Positions 1-6,168 of a DNA stretch of 10,225 nucleotides are shown piece after piece (position 1 is the stretch's first letter; each line of letters starts with the position of its first letter). The DNA is from Dehalococcoidia bacterium (GTDB lineage Bacteria > Chloroflexota > Dehalococcoidia > GIF9 > AB-539-J10), in contig JAUWGZ010000047.1 in NCBI GenBank assembly GCA_030606165.1, positions 1-10,225 on the forward strand. Reading direction: 5' to 3'. A program made the translations under genes and the position numbers. Below the pieces are notes generated by a model, which did not search any database, had not been told where the DNA came from, and saw only the letters and a list, made by a program, of their open reading frames with translations.

Positions 1-1
1 G

Positions 2-571
2 ACCGAGACTAGTGCTCGGGGCGAGCGTATTTTCGACATATATTCGCTTTTGCTCAGAGAGAGAATCGTTTTTTTGGGCACGCCGATCAATGACCAAATA
101 GCCAATCTTATTATTGCTCAGCTCCTCTACTTGGAGAGGGAAGACCCAGAAAAGGATATAAACCTTTATGTTCATTGCCCTGGTGGCATTATCAGCGCTG
201 GCTTAGCTATTTACGATACTATGCAGATTCTTCGTTGTCCTACATCCACCATTTGTATTGGTTTAGCAGCTAGCATGGGCACCGTGCTTCTTTGTGCTGG
301 GACTAAAGGCAAAAGGTACGCTTTACCCAATTCGACTATACATCTGCACCAGGCAGTTGGTGGTGCTCAAGGGCAGGCGGCGGATATTGAAATTGCCGCC
401 AGAGAAATCATGAGGATGCAGGAAATGATACGTAACATCATAGCTAAGCACACCGGTCAGCCGGTAGAGAAGATTGCCCACGACACCGACAGAGACTTTT
501 ATCTTAGCGCTGAACAGGCAGTGGAATACGGCATTGTAGACGAAATACTTAGCAAGCCAGCCAAGAAATAA
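2..571 (+). CDS. clpP: ATP-dependent Clp protease proteolytic subunit ClpP (5' end cut by window edge)
   Basis: This is the serine peptidase subunit that forms the two-ring, 14-subunit chamber serving Clp ATPases in the cytoplasm. The frame is open from base 2 and continues off the left edge. The first visible residues, TETSARGERIFDIYSLLLRE, match the usual ClpP N-terminus, so only about ten residues are missing; the internal TTG at 50 is not a real start. The catalytic triad is complete: Ser in GLAASMGT (codon 272-274), His in STIHLHQ (codon 347-349) and Asp in DTDRDFYLS (codon 494-496). The oligomerisation and handle region is present, and the C-terminus ends at a normal length with TAA at 569-571. 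No Clp ATPase gene is visible beside it. Identification is certain; the precise start lies outside the window. Confidence 0.97.
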   Translation, partial: TETSARGERIFDIYSLLLRERIVFLGTPINDQIANLIIAQLLYLEREDPEKDINLYVHCPGGIISAGLAIYDTMQILRCPTSTICIGLAASMGTVLLCAGTKGKRYALPNSTIHLHQAVGGAQGQAADIEIAAREIMRMQEMIRNIIAKHTGQPVEKIAHDTDRDFYLSAEQAVEYGIVDEILSKPAKK

Positions 572-585
572 AATGGATGCACTAC

Positions 586-619
586 GGTTAACAGCGGCCA
601 GGGTCTGGTCAGATTAACC
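586..619. repeat. Imperfect inverted repeat downstream of clpP
   Basis: GGTTAA (586-591) is mirrored by TTAACC (614-619), and a nested hairpin CCAG-GGT-CTGG lies at 598-608. It sits 14 nt after the clpP stop, at the broken end of a phage-gene fragment. No T-run follows on either strand, so it is not a convincing intrinsic terminator. It could be a weak transcript-end structure or a scar of the event that brought in the phage fragment. Confidence 0.4.
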
Positions 620-946
620 CCCCGAATGGTGCTGCCTGTAAGGGCTGAGGCGTCTTTTAGTTTTAACTGGATTGGATATGTCTATAATCCCTTTCTTATA
701 TTCCTCTGCTTCTTCAGCACTGGCTTTCAGCATGACATTAGTTTTGCGAAAGCTCTGGTCGAAATCCCCAGCCATCTTGAAGGCAGCAGTCCCCAGAGCA
801 ACGATAGGCAATGTTAAACCAAGGGTTATCTTCTTGCCCACGCTGCTGAGCTTCTGCAGGTTGCTTTGAACTTTATTTATCCCTTGCTCAAATTCTGCGG
901 TTTTAGCTCCAATGACTACAAATAGCTTACTTATTTCACCAGGCAT
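614..946 (-). pseudogene. 5' fragment of a phage tail tape-measure protein gene
   Basis: The 110-residue frame begins MPGEISKLFVVIGAKTAEFE and continues with GINKVQSNLQKL, then a hydrophobic LGLTLPIVALGTAAFKMAGDFDQSF. This pattern (an 'xIGAKTAEFEqGL' opening, an amphipathic helix, a 'LTLPIxxLGxAAxK' helix, then a 'DFDqsfrk' segment) is typical of the N-terminus of siphophage tail tape-measure proteins, which are normally many hundreds to thousands of residues long. Similarity appears to stop near residue 92 (about base 671); the rest (PVKTKRRLSPYRQHHSGG) looks like read-through into unrelated DNA. The start is supported by AGGAGG (954-959 read on the - strand) 7 nt upstream of the ATG. No other phage genes are visible, so this is a remnant. 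Family assignment is from recalled sequence character. Confidence 0.7.
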
Positions 947-962
947 TATTTAACCTCCTGAT

Positions 963-991
963 TTGACACAATTACAGCATGTGTTTAATAT
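963..991 (+). promoter_or_regulatory. Sigma-70-type promoter for the 1007-1677 gene pair
   Basis: TTGACA at 963-968 and TAATAT at 986-991 are separated by exactly 17 nt. The predicted transcription start, near 998, leaves a very short 5' leader in which AAGGTGAAG (997-1005) would serve as ribosome binding site for the ATG at 1007. The promoter lies just upstream of, and points away from, the tape-measure remnant. Confidence 0.65.
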
Positions 992-1006
992 AAATTAAGG
1001 TGAAGA

Positions 1007-1513
1007 ATGAGTAGAAAAACGGGCGGAATTATACTGGCCTGTGTTTTAGGTATTTTTATAATTGTAATTGCATTTACCTGTGGCCCTGAACCAACTGAAT
1101 TGCCTGAATTACCAGTAATGACAAATGAAGAGCAAGACTATATCTCTGCTCTCCTAAATAATGCCAATACTATGGATGGTGCCCTTGAGGAATTTTCAAC
1201 TTTAATGATTGAACCCCAAATAGGAATCGATAAATGGACACTCGATGTGGCAACTCAACTAACTATTATACGTCTTGCATATGATGAAGCTGCCCAAATG
1301 AATCCACCTGCTTCAATGGTTAACATTCATTCTAAATATATGCAAGCCATGAATAATTTTAATGATGCTACTTACCTGATAGCCTCTGGCATTGATAACT
1401 TGGATATTGGTATGATAGAAGAGGCAACCAATAAAATGGAATTAGGTGCCCAGTATATTGAAGAGACAGCAGACTTAATAGTAGCTTTTAGGGCAGCTCA
1501 TAGTATAGGATGA
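1007..1513 (+). CDS. Membrane-anchored, helix-rich hypothetical protein
   Basis: This 168-aa protein has a positively charged start (MSRKTGG), one strongly hydrophobic segment at about residues 7-24 (IILACVLGIFIIVIAFT), then C25 followed by a Pro/Glu-rich linker (GPEPTELPELP). The remainder is an acidic, mostly helical extracytoplasmic domain with no catalytic motif I recognise. The AFTC context is only a poor lipobox, so an uncleaved signal anchor is as likely as a lipoprotein. The style resembles short anchored proteins of unknown function that I associate with Dehalococcoidia genomes; this is recall, not a search. The start is supported by AAGGTGAAG just upstream. Its stop overlaps the next start by 4 nt, so the two are probably co-translated. 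A sampled stretch (1021-1080) has 21/60 G+C, lower than many neighbours. Confidence 0.8.
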   Translation: MSRKTGGIILACVLGIFIIVIAFTCGPEPTELPELPVMTNEEQDYISALLNNANTMDGALEEFSTLMIEPQIGIDKWTLDVATQLTIIRLAYDEAAQMNPPASMVNIHSKYMQAMNNFNDATYLIASGIDNLDIGMIEEATNKMELGAQYIEETADLIVAFRAAHSIG

Positions 1514-1677
1514 TAGCTGGGGTACCAGACTGGATGGAAGCAGGTGCTACGGTTTATGTCGCAGGTGAAGCATTCGGTGGGCTGGGCAAGGGGGGCTTAA
1601 TTACCATCATCGTCGTTTCCCTAATCGCTATTGTTACCCTCGTGTGGATCTTCCGTGAGACCGGAAGGCGAGAGTAA
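1510..1677 (+). CDS. Small single-span membrane protein (55 aa)
   Basis: The ATG at 1510 overlaps the TGA of the upstream gene (ATGA), and the frame runs to TAA at 1675-1677, giving 55 residues. It opens MIAGVPDWMEAGATVYVAGE, then has a Gly-rich stretch (FGGLGKGG), one clear transmembrane helix at about residues 30-48 (LITIIVVSLIAIVTLVWIF) and a basic tail (RETGRRE). The charge pattern suggests the C-terminus is cytoplasmic. The family is not recognised. The 4-nt overlap and shared promoter argue that it is real and made with the 168-aa anchored protein, perhaps as a membrane partner. It ends 10 nt before the stop of the convergent HAD gene. Confidence 0.6.
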   Translation: MIAGVPDWMEAGATVYVAGEAFGGLGKGGLITIIVVSLIAIVTLVWIFRETGRRE

Positions 1678-1687
1678 GTAATCTACA

Positions 1688-2677
1688 TTAGCCCAGTTTG
1701 GCAGCTTCCTCTCTAACCAGATGTCGGATCCTTTTATGGATTTCCAGAGGAGTAGCTATATCCCTTTCTTCAGCTAGCCAATGAAAATGCTCTCTATCGC
1801 CGCTTCCTCCAGCTTTCTCCCTCTCTTTGACCACTCTTTCAACAGCCTTGCGGCTACCTTTCTCCCAGGCTTCCAGGACCACCCACAAATCATACAAACT
1901 TACCGATGCCAGACCCAGGGTGGAATAGGGCAAGGCGTACTCATTAGCATTGAAAGCGATGGCTAAGCCACCTGCTTTGTTCACAGCCCGAAGCATTTTG
2001 AAATCTGTGATGCTATCCCCTACCACCGTCCAACGAGAAAGCGGTTTTCCCATCCTGGTGCTAAAGTTCTCCAGCGCCTCTACCTTGCGCCTCCCTCCTA
2101 CTGGTTTCACCTGGCCTATAATTCTTCCCGAACTTGTTTGAGGCAATTTCTGCCCATAAAAACAGTCCAGATATTCCCTTATTCTAGTATCGTCAGTGAA
2201 AGGTTTAAGGTTCACAATTTCGTGTTCTGTTTGCTCCAGTAAGGCAAATTCATCCTGGCTTAATAGTTGGCGAATCTGCGCCAGGGGAAAGGAAGTGCAA
2301 GCTACATTCTCACTGGGTATGCCCACTCTCTGTGTGATGGGGAAGGCATATTGTTTGTAACTAGTACTAATACAAAATATGTCCCACCCTCGAGATTTAA
2401 GTTTAGAGATTAATTCGGTTGCCCCTGGGGTTAACCCAGCTTTCTGCCCCATAGCAGTGATTTGTTCCTCTTCTATTCCGTGATAAGCAAGGAAAGGAGT
2501 GATGAGAGCAAGTGTGTCTCCCGGCTCGTAGTCAGGCCGACCTTCTAAAGTCAGCAAATCATCGTAGCGGCTGATGACTTCGAAAATCTTGCCGCCACGG
2601 GGGAATAGCTTCATCAGTTCATAGGCATTATCTTGGGGAGCCAGGGGTCCTTCGAGGTCAAAGCAAATCAAGTTCAT
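1688..2677 (-). CDS. HAD-superfamily phosphatase (phosphoserine-phosphatase/ThrH-like)
   Basis: This 329-aa protein has all four HAD motifs. Motif I is FDLEGPLAP (nucleophile D7, with E9 in place of the usual second Asp). Motif II is FCISTSY (S104 to S106), motif III Lys is K198 in GGRRKVEA, and motif IV is VVGDSITDFKML (D221, D225). The DLEG form of motif I recalls ThrH-type phosphoserine phosphatase/phosphotransferases, but the protein is over 100 residues longer than ThrH, with an inserted middle section (about 130-185) and a charged helical C-terminus (about 275-329). It probably hydrolyses a small phosphorylated metabolite in the cytoplasm; the substrate is unknown. Its ATG overlaps the stop of the formyltransferase gene by 4 nt, implying one operon and perhaps consecutive reactions. 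The DxE motif weakens any claim of canonical phosphoserine phosphatase activity. Confidence 0.85.
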   Translation of the reverse strand: MNLICFDLEGPLAPQDNAYELMKLFPRGGKIFEVISRYDDLLTLEGRPDYEPGDTLALITPFLAYHGIEEEQITAMGQKAGLTPGATELISKLKSRGWDIFCISTSYKQYAFPITQRVGIPSENVACTSFPLAQIRQLLSQDEFALLEQTEHEIVNLKPFTDDTRIREYLDCFYGQKLPQTSSGRIIGQVKPVGGRRKVEALENFSTRMGKPLSRWTVVGDSITDFKMLRAVNKAGGLAIAFNANEYALPYSTLGLASVSLYDLWVVLEAWEKGSRKAVERVVKEREKAGGSGDREHFHWLAEERDIATPLEIHKRIRHLVREEAAKLG

Positions 2678-3450
2678 CTCAGATTTTTCTTCACCTCCTC
2701 ATCTACCTTACTGCTAAGGTTATAGCCACTGATTAGCTTTCCTTGGGCATCAATTACTCTCCTGTCCTTTATGCCGACCTCGCCCCGGCTCAGGGCTTGT
2801 AATGTCAGGGTGATAAGAGGAAATTCTCTAGCAAGTTCGTGCTGGCGAATAAGCTGAAACAGCATGTCTTTATCGTCCTTCTGCCAATATTCAGCGAATG
2901 GCTCACCTTTAATAGAGAAGAGGCAGTAGCTAATTACCGGACCTCTATCCAGTTCAGGGGTAGCCAGGTGTATCATTGCTCCGGCTGTGTCAGCTTTATT
3001 TTGTATCAACGTCCAAATTACCTCCTGCCAGCTACCCGTAGGGCCACCGGGGGGTGCAGGATGAAGATTAATCATATCGTATTTCTGACATAGCTCTGCA
3101 CCCACGATGAGCATATAGCCAGCAAGAACACAAAGGTCGGGAGCAAATGGTTCAATTTTCTTGTTTACCTCTTTATCGTATTTGATACGCCACTCTTTCT
3201 TGATACCCAAATCTTCTTCCTCTTTAGCAATCTTGAACCTTTTGTGAGATAAACAGACAAGAGGAATGTTGTAGTTCCGAACAATCTCAAAGAACAGGTC
3301 ACTTTCCTTCGCCTCGCCAGATTCTCGGTTGCTAAACACGAAGCTAATTTTCCCGTTAATGTCGCCCCTGTGGCTCTTATCCTGCACAGCTTGCAAAAGC
3401 TGCCGGGCAGCTTCATCTCTACCTGTGGAAAACCAACCAATGTTCAGCAA
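2674..3450 (-). CDS. PurN-like formyltransferase domain protein
   Basis: This 258-aa protein carries the 10-formyl-THF-dependent formyltransferase fold. The signature is MINLHPAPPGGPTGSWQE (N128, H130) followed by AGAMIHLATPELDRGPVISY (D168). These match the catalytic Asn-His-Asp of glycinamide ribonucleotide transformylase (N106, H108 and D144 in E. coli PurN, from memory). It starts MLNIGWFSTGRDEAAR, with an N-terminal nucleotide-like segment similar to PurN. It is about 45 residues longer, and PPGGPTG replaces the usual LLPxxxG loop. The substrate may therefore be GAR or another amine. Start: the frame is closed by TAA 9 nt upstream, so the TTG at 3450 (or the following CTG) must begin it; GAGGAAGG lies rather far upstream. 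It is translationally coupled to the HAD gene. Confidence 0.82.
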   Translation of the reverse strand: MLNIGWFSTGRDEAARQLLQAVQDKSHRGDINGKISFVFSNRESGEAKESDLFFEIVRNYNIPLVCLSHKRFKIAKEEEDLGIKKEWRIKYDKEVNKKIEPFAPDLCVLAGYMLIVGAELCQKYDMINLHPAPPGGPTGSWQEVIWTLIQNKADTAGAMIHLATPELDRGPVISYCLFSIKGEPFAEYWQKDDKDMLFQLIRQHELAREFPLITLTLQALSRGEVGIKDRRVIDAQGKLISGYNLSSKVDEEVKKNLR

Positions 3451-3477
3451 GAGCCCGCTTTACCTTCCTCGCCCTCT

Positions 3478-3563
3478 GTCATTCTGAGCCCTTCGCTTTT
3501 TGTCATTGCGAGCGAATCGAAGCAATCTCTTAGCGCTCAGGGTAAACTCCGCGAGGAGTCTCC
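3478..3563. repeat. Cluster of dispersed palindromic repeat units
   Basis: Three units lie in tandem. Unit 1 is TGTCATTCTGAGCCCTTCGC (3478-3497). Unit 2 is TGTCATTGCGAGCGAATCGA followed by AGCAATCTC (3501-3529), whose ends ATTGC/GCAAT pair. Unit 3, at 3531-3563, is built around ACTCC-GCGA-GGAGT (3546-3559). The 'TCATTCTGAG...' and 'TCATTGCGAG...AGCAATCT' patterns are, from memory, common dispersed repeats in Chloroflexota and several other phyla. Their mode of spread is unknown to me. The cluster separates the PHP gene from the formyltransferase gene, and unit 3 overlaps the PHP 3' end. Confidence 0.75.
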
Positions 3564-4208
3564 AAGTATATGTTTCCTTATCCTGGCCCACGTGCTAGCA
3601 AAATGAGCTAAATAGCTGGATTTTTGCCCGAATATTTTGCCCTGAGCTAAAGAATTTAGGAAGTCGTCAGGCCCATCGAATTCGGGCATTTCTACATATG
3701 CTCGGCCAATTTCGCCTAAAGTATGGGCATCGCTGCCAGCGCTGGCAGCCTTTCCCTGCTCTTTGGCTAGTTTCCATGCTCTGGCGATGCCACTAGAAAA
3801 TGGCGTGCGAGAATTGAAAGTTTCGATAATATCGACCTGAGATAAAACTTCTGCCGAGGTTAGAGGATTAATATTCCAGGGCAGTGACCTGCCAAATGGA
3901 TGGGGAATGCCAACTAGACCGCCTTGGCTTCTGATTCGAGATATTGTTTCCTGGGGAGACAATCCCCGGGGAACTGCTTCACTAAGAAAGAGCCCCATTA
4001 TTTCACCCACAGGCGTTAAGATCTCCTCAGCAACGATTACTTTAAACGGGGCAATTCCCCTTAACTTTAAGGCGCCAGCAATAGTATTGTGGTCAGCTAC
4101 AGCAATACAATTTATGCCTAGCTCGAGGCAGCGCTCGACTATTTGCTCCAAAGGTGTGAGACAATCTATAGAATAGCAGGTATGGACATGTAAATCAGCT
4201 TTTATCAA
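3537..4208 (-). CDS. PHP-domain metal-dependent phosphoesterase
   Basis: This 223-aa protein belongs to the PHP family of di- or trinuclear metal phosphoesterases (relatives of TrpH/YciV 3',5'-nucleotide phosphatases and histidinol phosphatase). Metal-binding motifs appear in order: DLHVHTCYSID (H7, H9, D15), VADHNT (D39, H40), VAEEI (E61/E62), IPHPFGR (H103), and SAGSDAHTLGE (D160, H162). No additional domain is present. Substrate unknown; a nucleotide or oligonucleotide phosphate is the family's usual choice. It starts with TTG (4206-4208) and has only a weak GGGTAAG upstream, so the start is less secure. The last ~8 residues (GDSSRSLP) and the stop codon lie inside a dispersed repeat, implying the original 3' end was replaced. 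It has its own extended -10 promoter and may also be read from upstream genes. Confidence 0.88.
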   Translation of the reverse strand: MIKADLHVHTCYSIDCLTPLEQIVERCLELGINCIAVADHNTIAGALKLRGIAPFKVIVAEEILTPVGEIMGLFLSEAVPRGLSPQETISRIRSQGGLVGIPHPFGRSLPWNINPLTSAEVLSQVDIIETFNSRTPFSSGIARAWKLAKEQGKAASAGSDAHTLGEIGRAYVEMPEFDGPDDFLNSLAQGKIFGQKSSYLAHFASTWARIRKHILGDSSRSLP

Positions 4209-4237
4209 TTAGCTTACCCGTCTTGTTGTTGGCTATC

Positions 4238-4263
4238 GGTCATTCTGAGCGACCGAAGAATCT
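4238..4263. repeat. Dispersed palindromic repeat unit in the PHP leader
   Basis: GGTCATTCTGAGCGACCGAA followed by GAATCT is the same type as unit 1 at 3478, here more complete. ATTCT at 4242-4246 pairs with AGAAT at 4257-4261. It falls in the transcribed leader of the PHP gene, between its -10 element and its start codon. Confidence 0.7.
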
Positions 4264-4284
4264 GCCCCTTTCGCCTGTTACCTG

Positions 4285-4293
4285 ATTATACCA
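4285..4293 (-). promoter_or_regulatory. Extended -10 promoter for the PHP gene
   Basis: Read on the - strand this is TGG-TATAAT, a consensus extended -10 (TGnTATAAT). No good -35 lies at 17 nt; TTGGCT occurs at 20 nt, which is acceptable only because extended -10 promoters need little -35. Transcription would begin near 4278, about 70 nt before the PHP TTG, in the 175-nt gap between efp and PHP. Confidence 0.55.
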
Positions 4294-4383
4294 GATTCCT
4301 TAAAGATTGCAGCCAAGTTCATTCAGCCTCAGTTGGGGAAAGGAGCCAGCGTTGCTGCTAAGAGAAAGGCGAATCAAGCGATA

Positions 4384-4944
4384 TTAGCCAGCCTTCTCCA
4401 CATATTCCCCGGTGCGTGTATGGACTTTGATGATGTCGCCTGTGTTAATAAAAAGAGGAACCTGGACGGTTGCTCCCGTTTCTAGCTTAGCTGCTTTAGT
4501 GCCCGCGGTGGCTCTATCTCCCTTGAAGCCAGGCTCTGTCTCCGTAACCTGAAGCTCTACCGAAGTAGGTAGCTCTATGGTTACTGTATCCCCCTTGCAG
4601 GTCAAAATCTCTAACATCAGGCCCTCTTTTAGATAATTTGTGCCCTCTCCTATTTGAGCCGAAGTTAACATAATCTGCTCGTAACTTTCGTTATCCATGA
4701 AGTAATAGAGGTCGCCATCGCTATAAAGGTACTGAACCCGGCGATGCTCCAGAAATACTGTTGTAACTTTATCCCCGGATTGAAAATTCCTCTCGGCGAC
4801 ATTCCCGCTACGAACACCACGAAGTTTCAACTTGACTACAGGTTGCCTTTGCTGCATCTTAACATGTTGGTATTCCAGAATTTGGTATATTTCGCCATCT
4901 AGCTCTATGGCGACTCCCTTTCTCAATTCTCCGGCATCAATCAT
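4384..4944 (-). CDS. efp: Translation elongation factor P
   Basis: EF-P enters the ribosomal E site and relieves stalling at consecutive or context-poor proline codons. The 186-aa length and the three OB/KOW-like domains are normal: KOW-like domain about 1-63, middle domain about 64-125, C-terminal OB about 128-186, with the hallmark NTGDIIKVHTRTGEYVEKAG end. The start is secure, with GGAGG (4952-4956) 7 nt before ATG. The odd part is the domain I tip loop: where E. coli has KPGKGQAF (modified Lys34), this protein has K29-M-Q-Q-R-Q-P-V. By ungapped alignment the modified position is Gln32 (codon 4849-4851), with Arg33 next to it. It lies 57 nt downstream of the M24 peptidase gene, a pairing I recall from other bacteria, and probably shares its transcript. 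Confidence 0.97.
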   Translation of the reverse strand: MIDAGELRKGVAIELDGEIYQILEYQHVKMQQRQPVVKLKLRGVRSGNVAERNFQSGDKVTTVFLEHRRVQYLYSDGDLYYFMDNESYEQIMLTSAQIGEGTNYLKEGLMLEILTCKGDTVTIELPTSVELQVTETEPGFKGDRATAGTKAAKLETGATVQVPLFINTGDIIKVHTRTGEYVEKAG

Positions 4945-5001
4945 TTAGTAACCTCCGTGTTTATTGAGAGTGAATTGTCACTCTGAGTTTTTCGCTCCTT
5001 G

Positions 5002-6117
5002 TCAGCATAACAAATCCCTCTTTGCCCTGGTGAGAACTTTGGCCTTGCCATTTTCCAAAACTACCATATCTTCAATCCTAACACCACCTTGTCCCGCAAG
5101 GTATATTCCCGGTTCTATGGTAAAAACCATGCCATCTGCAAGTGAATCGGAGGAACTGGGACCAAGCGTGGGAAATTCGTGCACCGCTAGCCCAACACCA
5201 TGTCCTAGACCGTGTCCAAAGGCATCTCCATAGCCAGCTTGTTCAACAACGCTTCGAGCCAATTGGTCTGCCTGCGAAGCATCCATACCTGATTCAACTC
5301 TCTCTATGGCAGTGGTTTGTGCTTTGAGAACTATATTATAAATTTCTTGGAAGGTTTTGTCTGCTTTGCCCAAAAATAAAGTGCGGCTGAAGTCGCTGCA
5401 ATAACCGCTGATTCTAGCCCCCATGTCAATCAACACCGGTTCACCAGAGTAAATTATTTTCTCTGTAGGTCGAGCATGGGGCAAAGCTGAATTTGGGCCT
5501 GAAGCCACAATGATTTCAAAGGGCATTCCTTCACTGCCTTCTTGGCGAAGGAATTTTTCTATCTCCCAGGCTGCCTCTTTTTCCGTTATGCCAGGACGAA
5601 TTATCCCTTTTGCCTGTTCAAAGGCAGCATCGGCTAGCTTTACTGCTTTCGTGATAAACCCTAGCTCTTCGGGTTCTTTTATGGAGCGAAGCTGCTCTAC
5701 TATGCCAGTGGTGGGAACAAGCTCAAGGTTAACTGGCTTGGTTTTTATTGCTTTGGTGAGCTTATGGTAACCCTCATAAGAAATAAAATTTGCCTCGAAG
5801 CCTAATTTGTGCCATCCCAAATCAGAGACCAGACCAGGAAGCCAGTCACGTAACTCTTGCTTAGTCTGGATAATTTCGAAATCTGGCGACTCTTCCTTAG
5901 CTTGCTCCACATAACGGAAGTCAGTAGCTAAAATAGCACTCTGTTCTGAAATAAGTAGCCATCCGGAGGAGCCGGTAAATCCAGAAAGGTAGCGGAGGTT
6001 CTCCGGCTGAGAAATCAGGAGAGCATCCAGTCTTCTTTCAGCGATCGATGTTCGCAGCTTCCGCAACCGCTTTATTCCCGACTTTCTCTTCGGCTCTTCG
6101 GCAATTCTATTCGTCAT
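5002..6117 (-). CDS. M24 family Xaa-Pro aminopeptidase/dipeptidase
   Basis: This 371-aa cytoplasmic metallopeptidase would remove N-terminal residues preceding proline. It has a creatinase-type N-terminal domain (about 20-145, including SQPENLRYLSGFTGSSG) and a C-terminal pita-bread domain. All five metal ligands are visible: D231 (VLIDMGA), D242 (YCSDFSRT), H306 (GHGLGHGVGL), E335 (FTIEPGIY) and E349 (VRIEDMVV). The substrate-site histidines in LPHARPT (H214) and AVHEFP (H313) are also present. Family members are often named PepP or PepQ; the exact specificity cannot be read here. The ATG at 6117 adds a basic, low-complexity opening (MTNRIAEEPKRKSGIK) that family proteins usually lack. A TTG at 6064-6066 (giving MRKLRTSIAERRLDALL) is a plausible alternative, though neither start has a well-placed Shine-Dalgarno. 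It follows mgtE after 51 nt. Confidence 0.93.
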   Translation of the reverse strand: MTNRIAEEPKRKSGIKRLRKLRTSIAERRLDALLISQPENLRYLSGFTGSSGWLLISEQSAILATDFRYVEQAKEESPDFEIIQTKQELRDWLPGLVSDLGWHKLGFEANFISYEGYHKLTKAIKTKPVNLELVPTTGIVEQLRSIKEPEELGFITKAVKLADAAFEQAKGIIRPGITEKEAAWEIEKFLRQEGSEGMPFEIIVASGPNSALPHARPTEKIIYSGEPVLIDMGARISGYCSDFSRTLFLGKADKTFQEIYNIVLKAQTTAIERVESGMDASQADQLARSVVEQAGYGDAFGHGLGHGVGLAVHEFPTLGPSSSDSLADGMVFTIEPGIYLAGQGGVRIEDMVVLENGKAKVLTRAKRDLLC

Positions 6118-6168
6118 TTCGAGTTTCCCTTTACTCCTAGACTTCTTTAGCTTATCCCTGTAGGTTGA

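Noticed and set aside
50..571. ClpP starting at the TTG at 50
   Set aside because: In-frame sequence from base 2 encodes the usual ClpP N-terminal region, so the gene is simply cut by the window edge.
1650..1667. Hairpin CTTCCG-TGAGAC-CGGAAG as a bidirectional terminator between convergent genes
   Set aside because: The stem is only 6 bp, lies in the coding end of the 55-aa gene, and neither strand has a T-run after it.
3478..3563. CRISPR array
   Set aside because: The units differ from one another, adjoin directly and have no uniform spacers; dispersed palindromic repeats explain them better.
6110..6122. Another dispersed repeat copy (GTCATTTCGAG-like) at the peptidase start
   Set aside because: Only about 11 bases resemble the repeat family, with no paired second half visible; too little to call.
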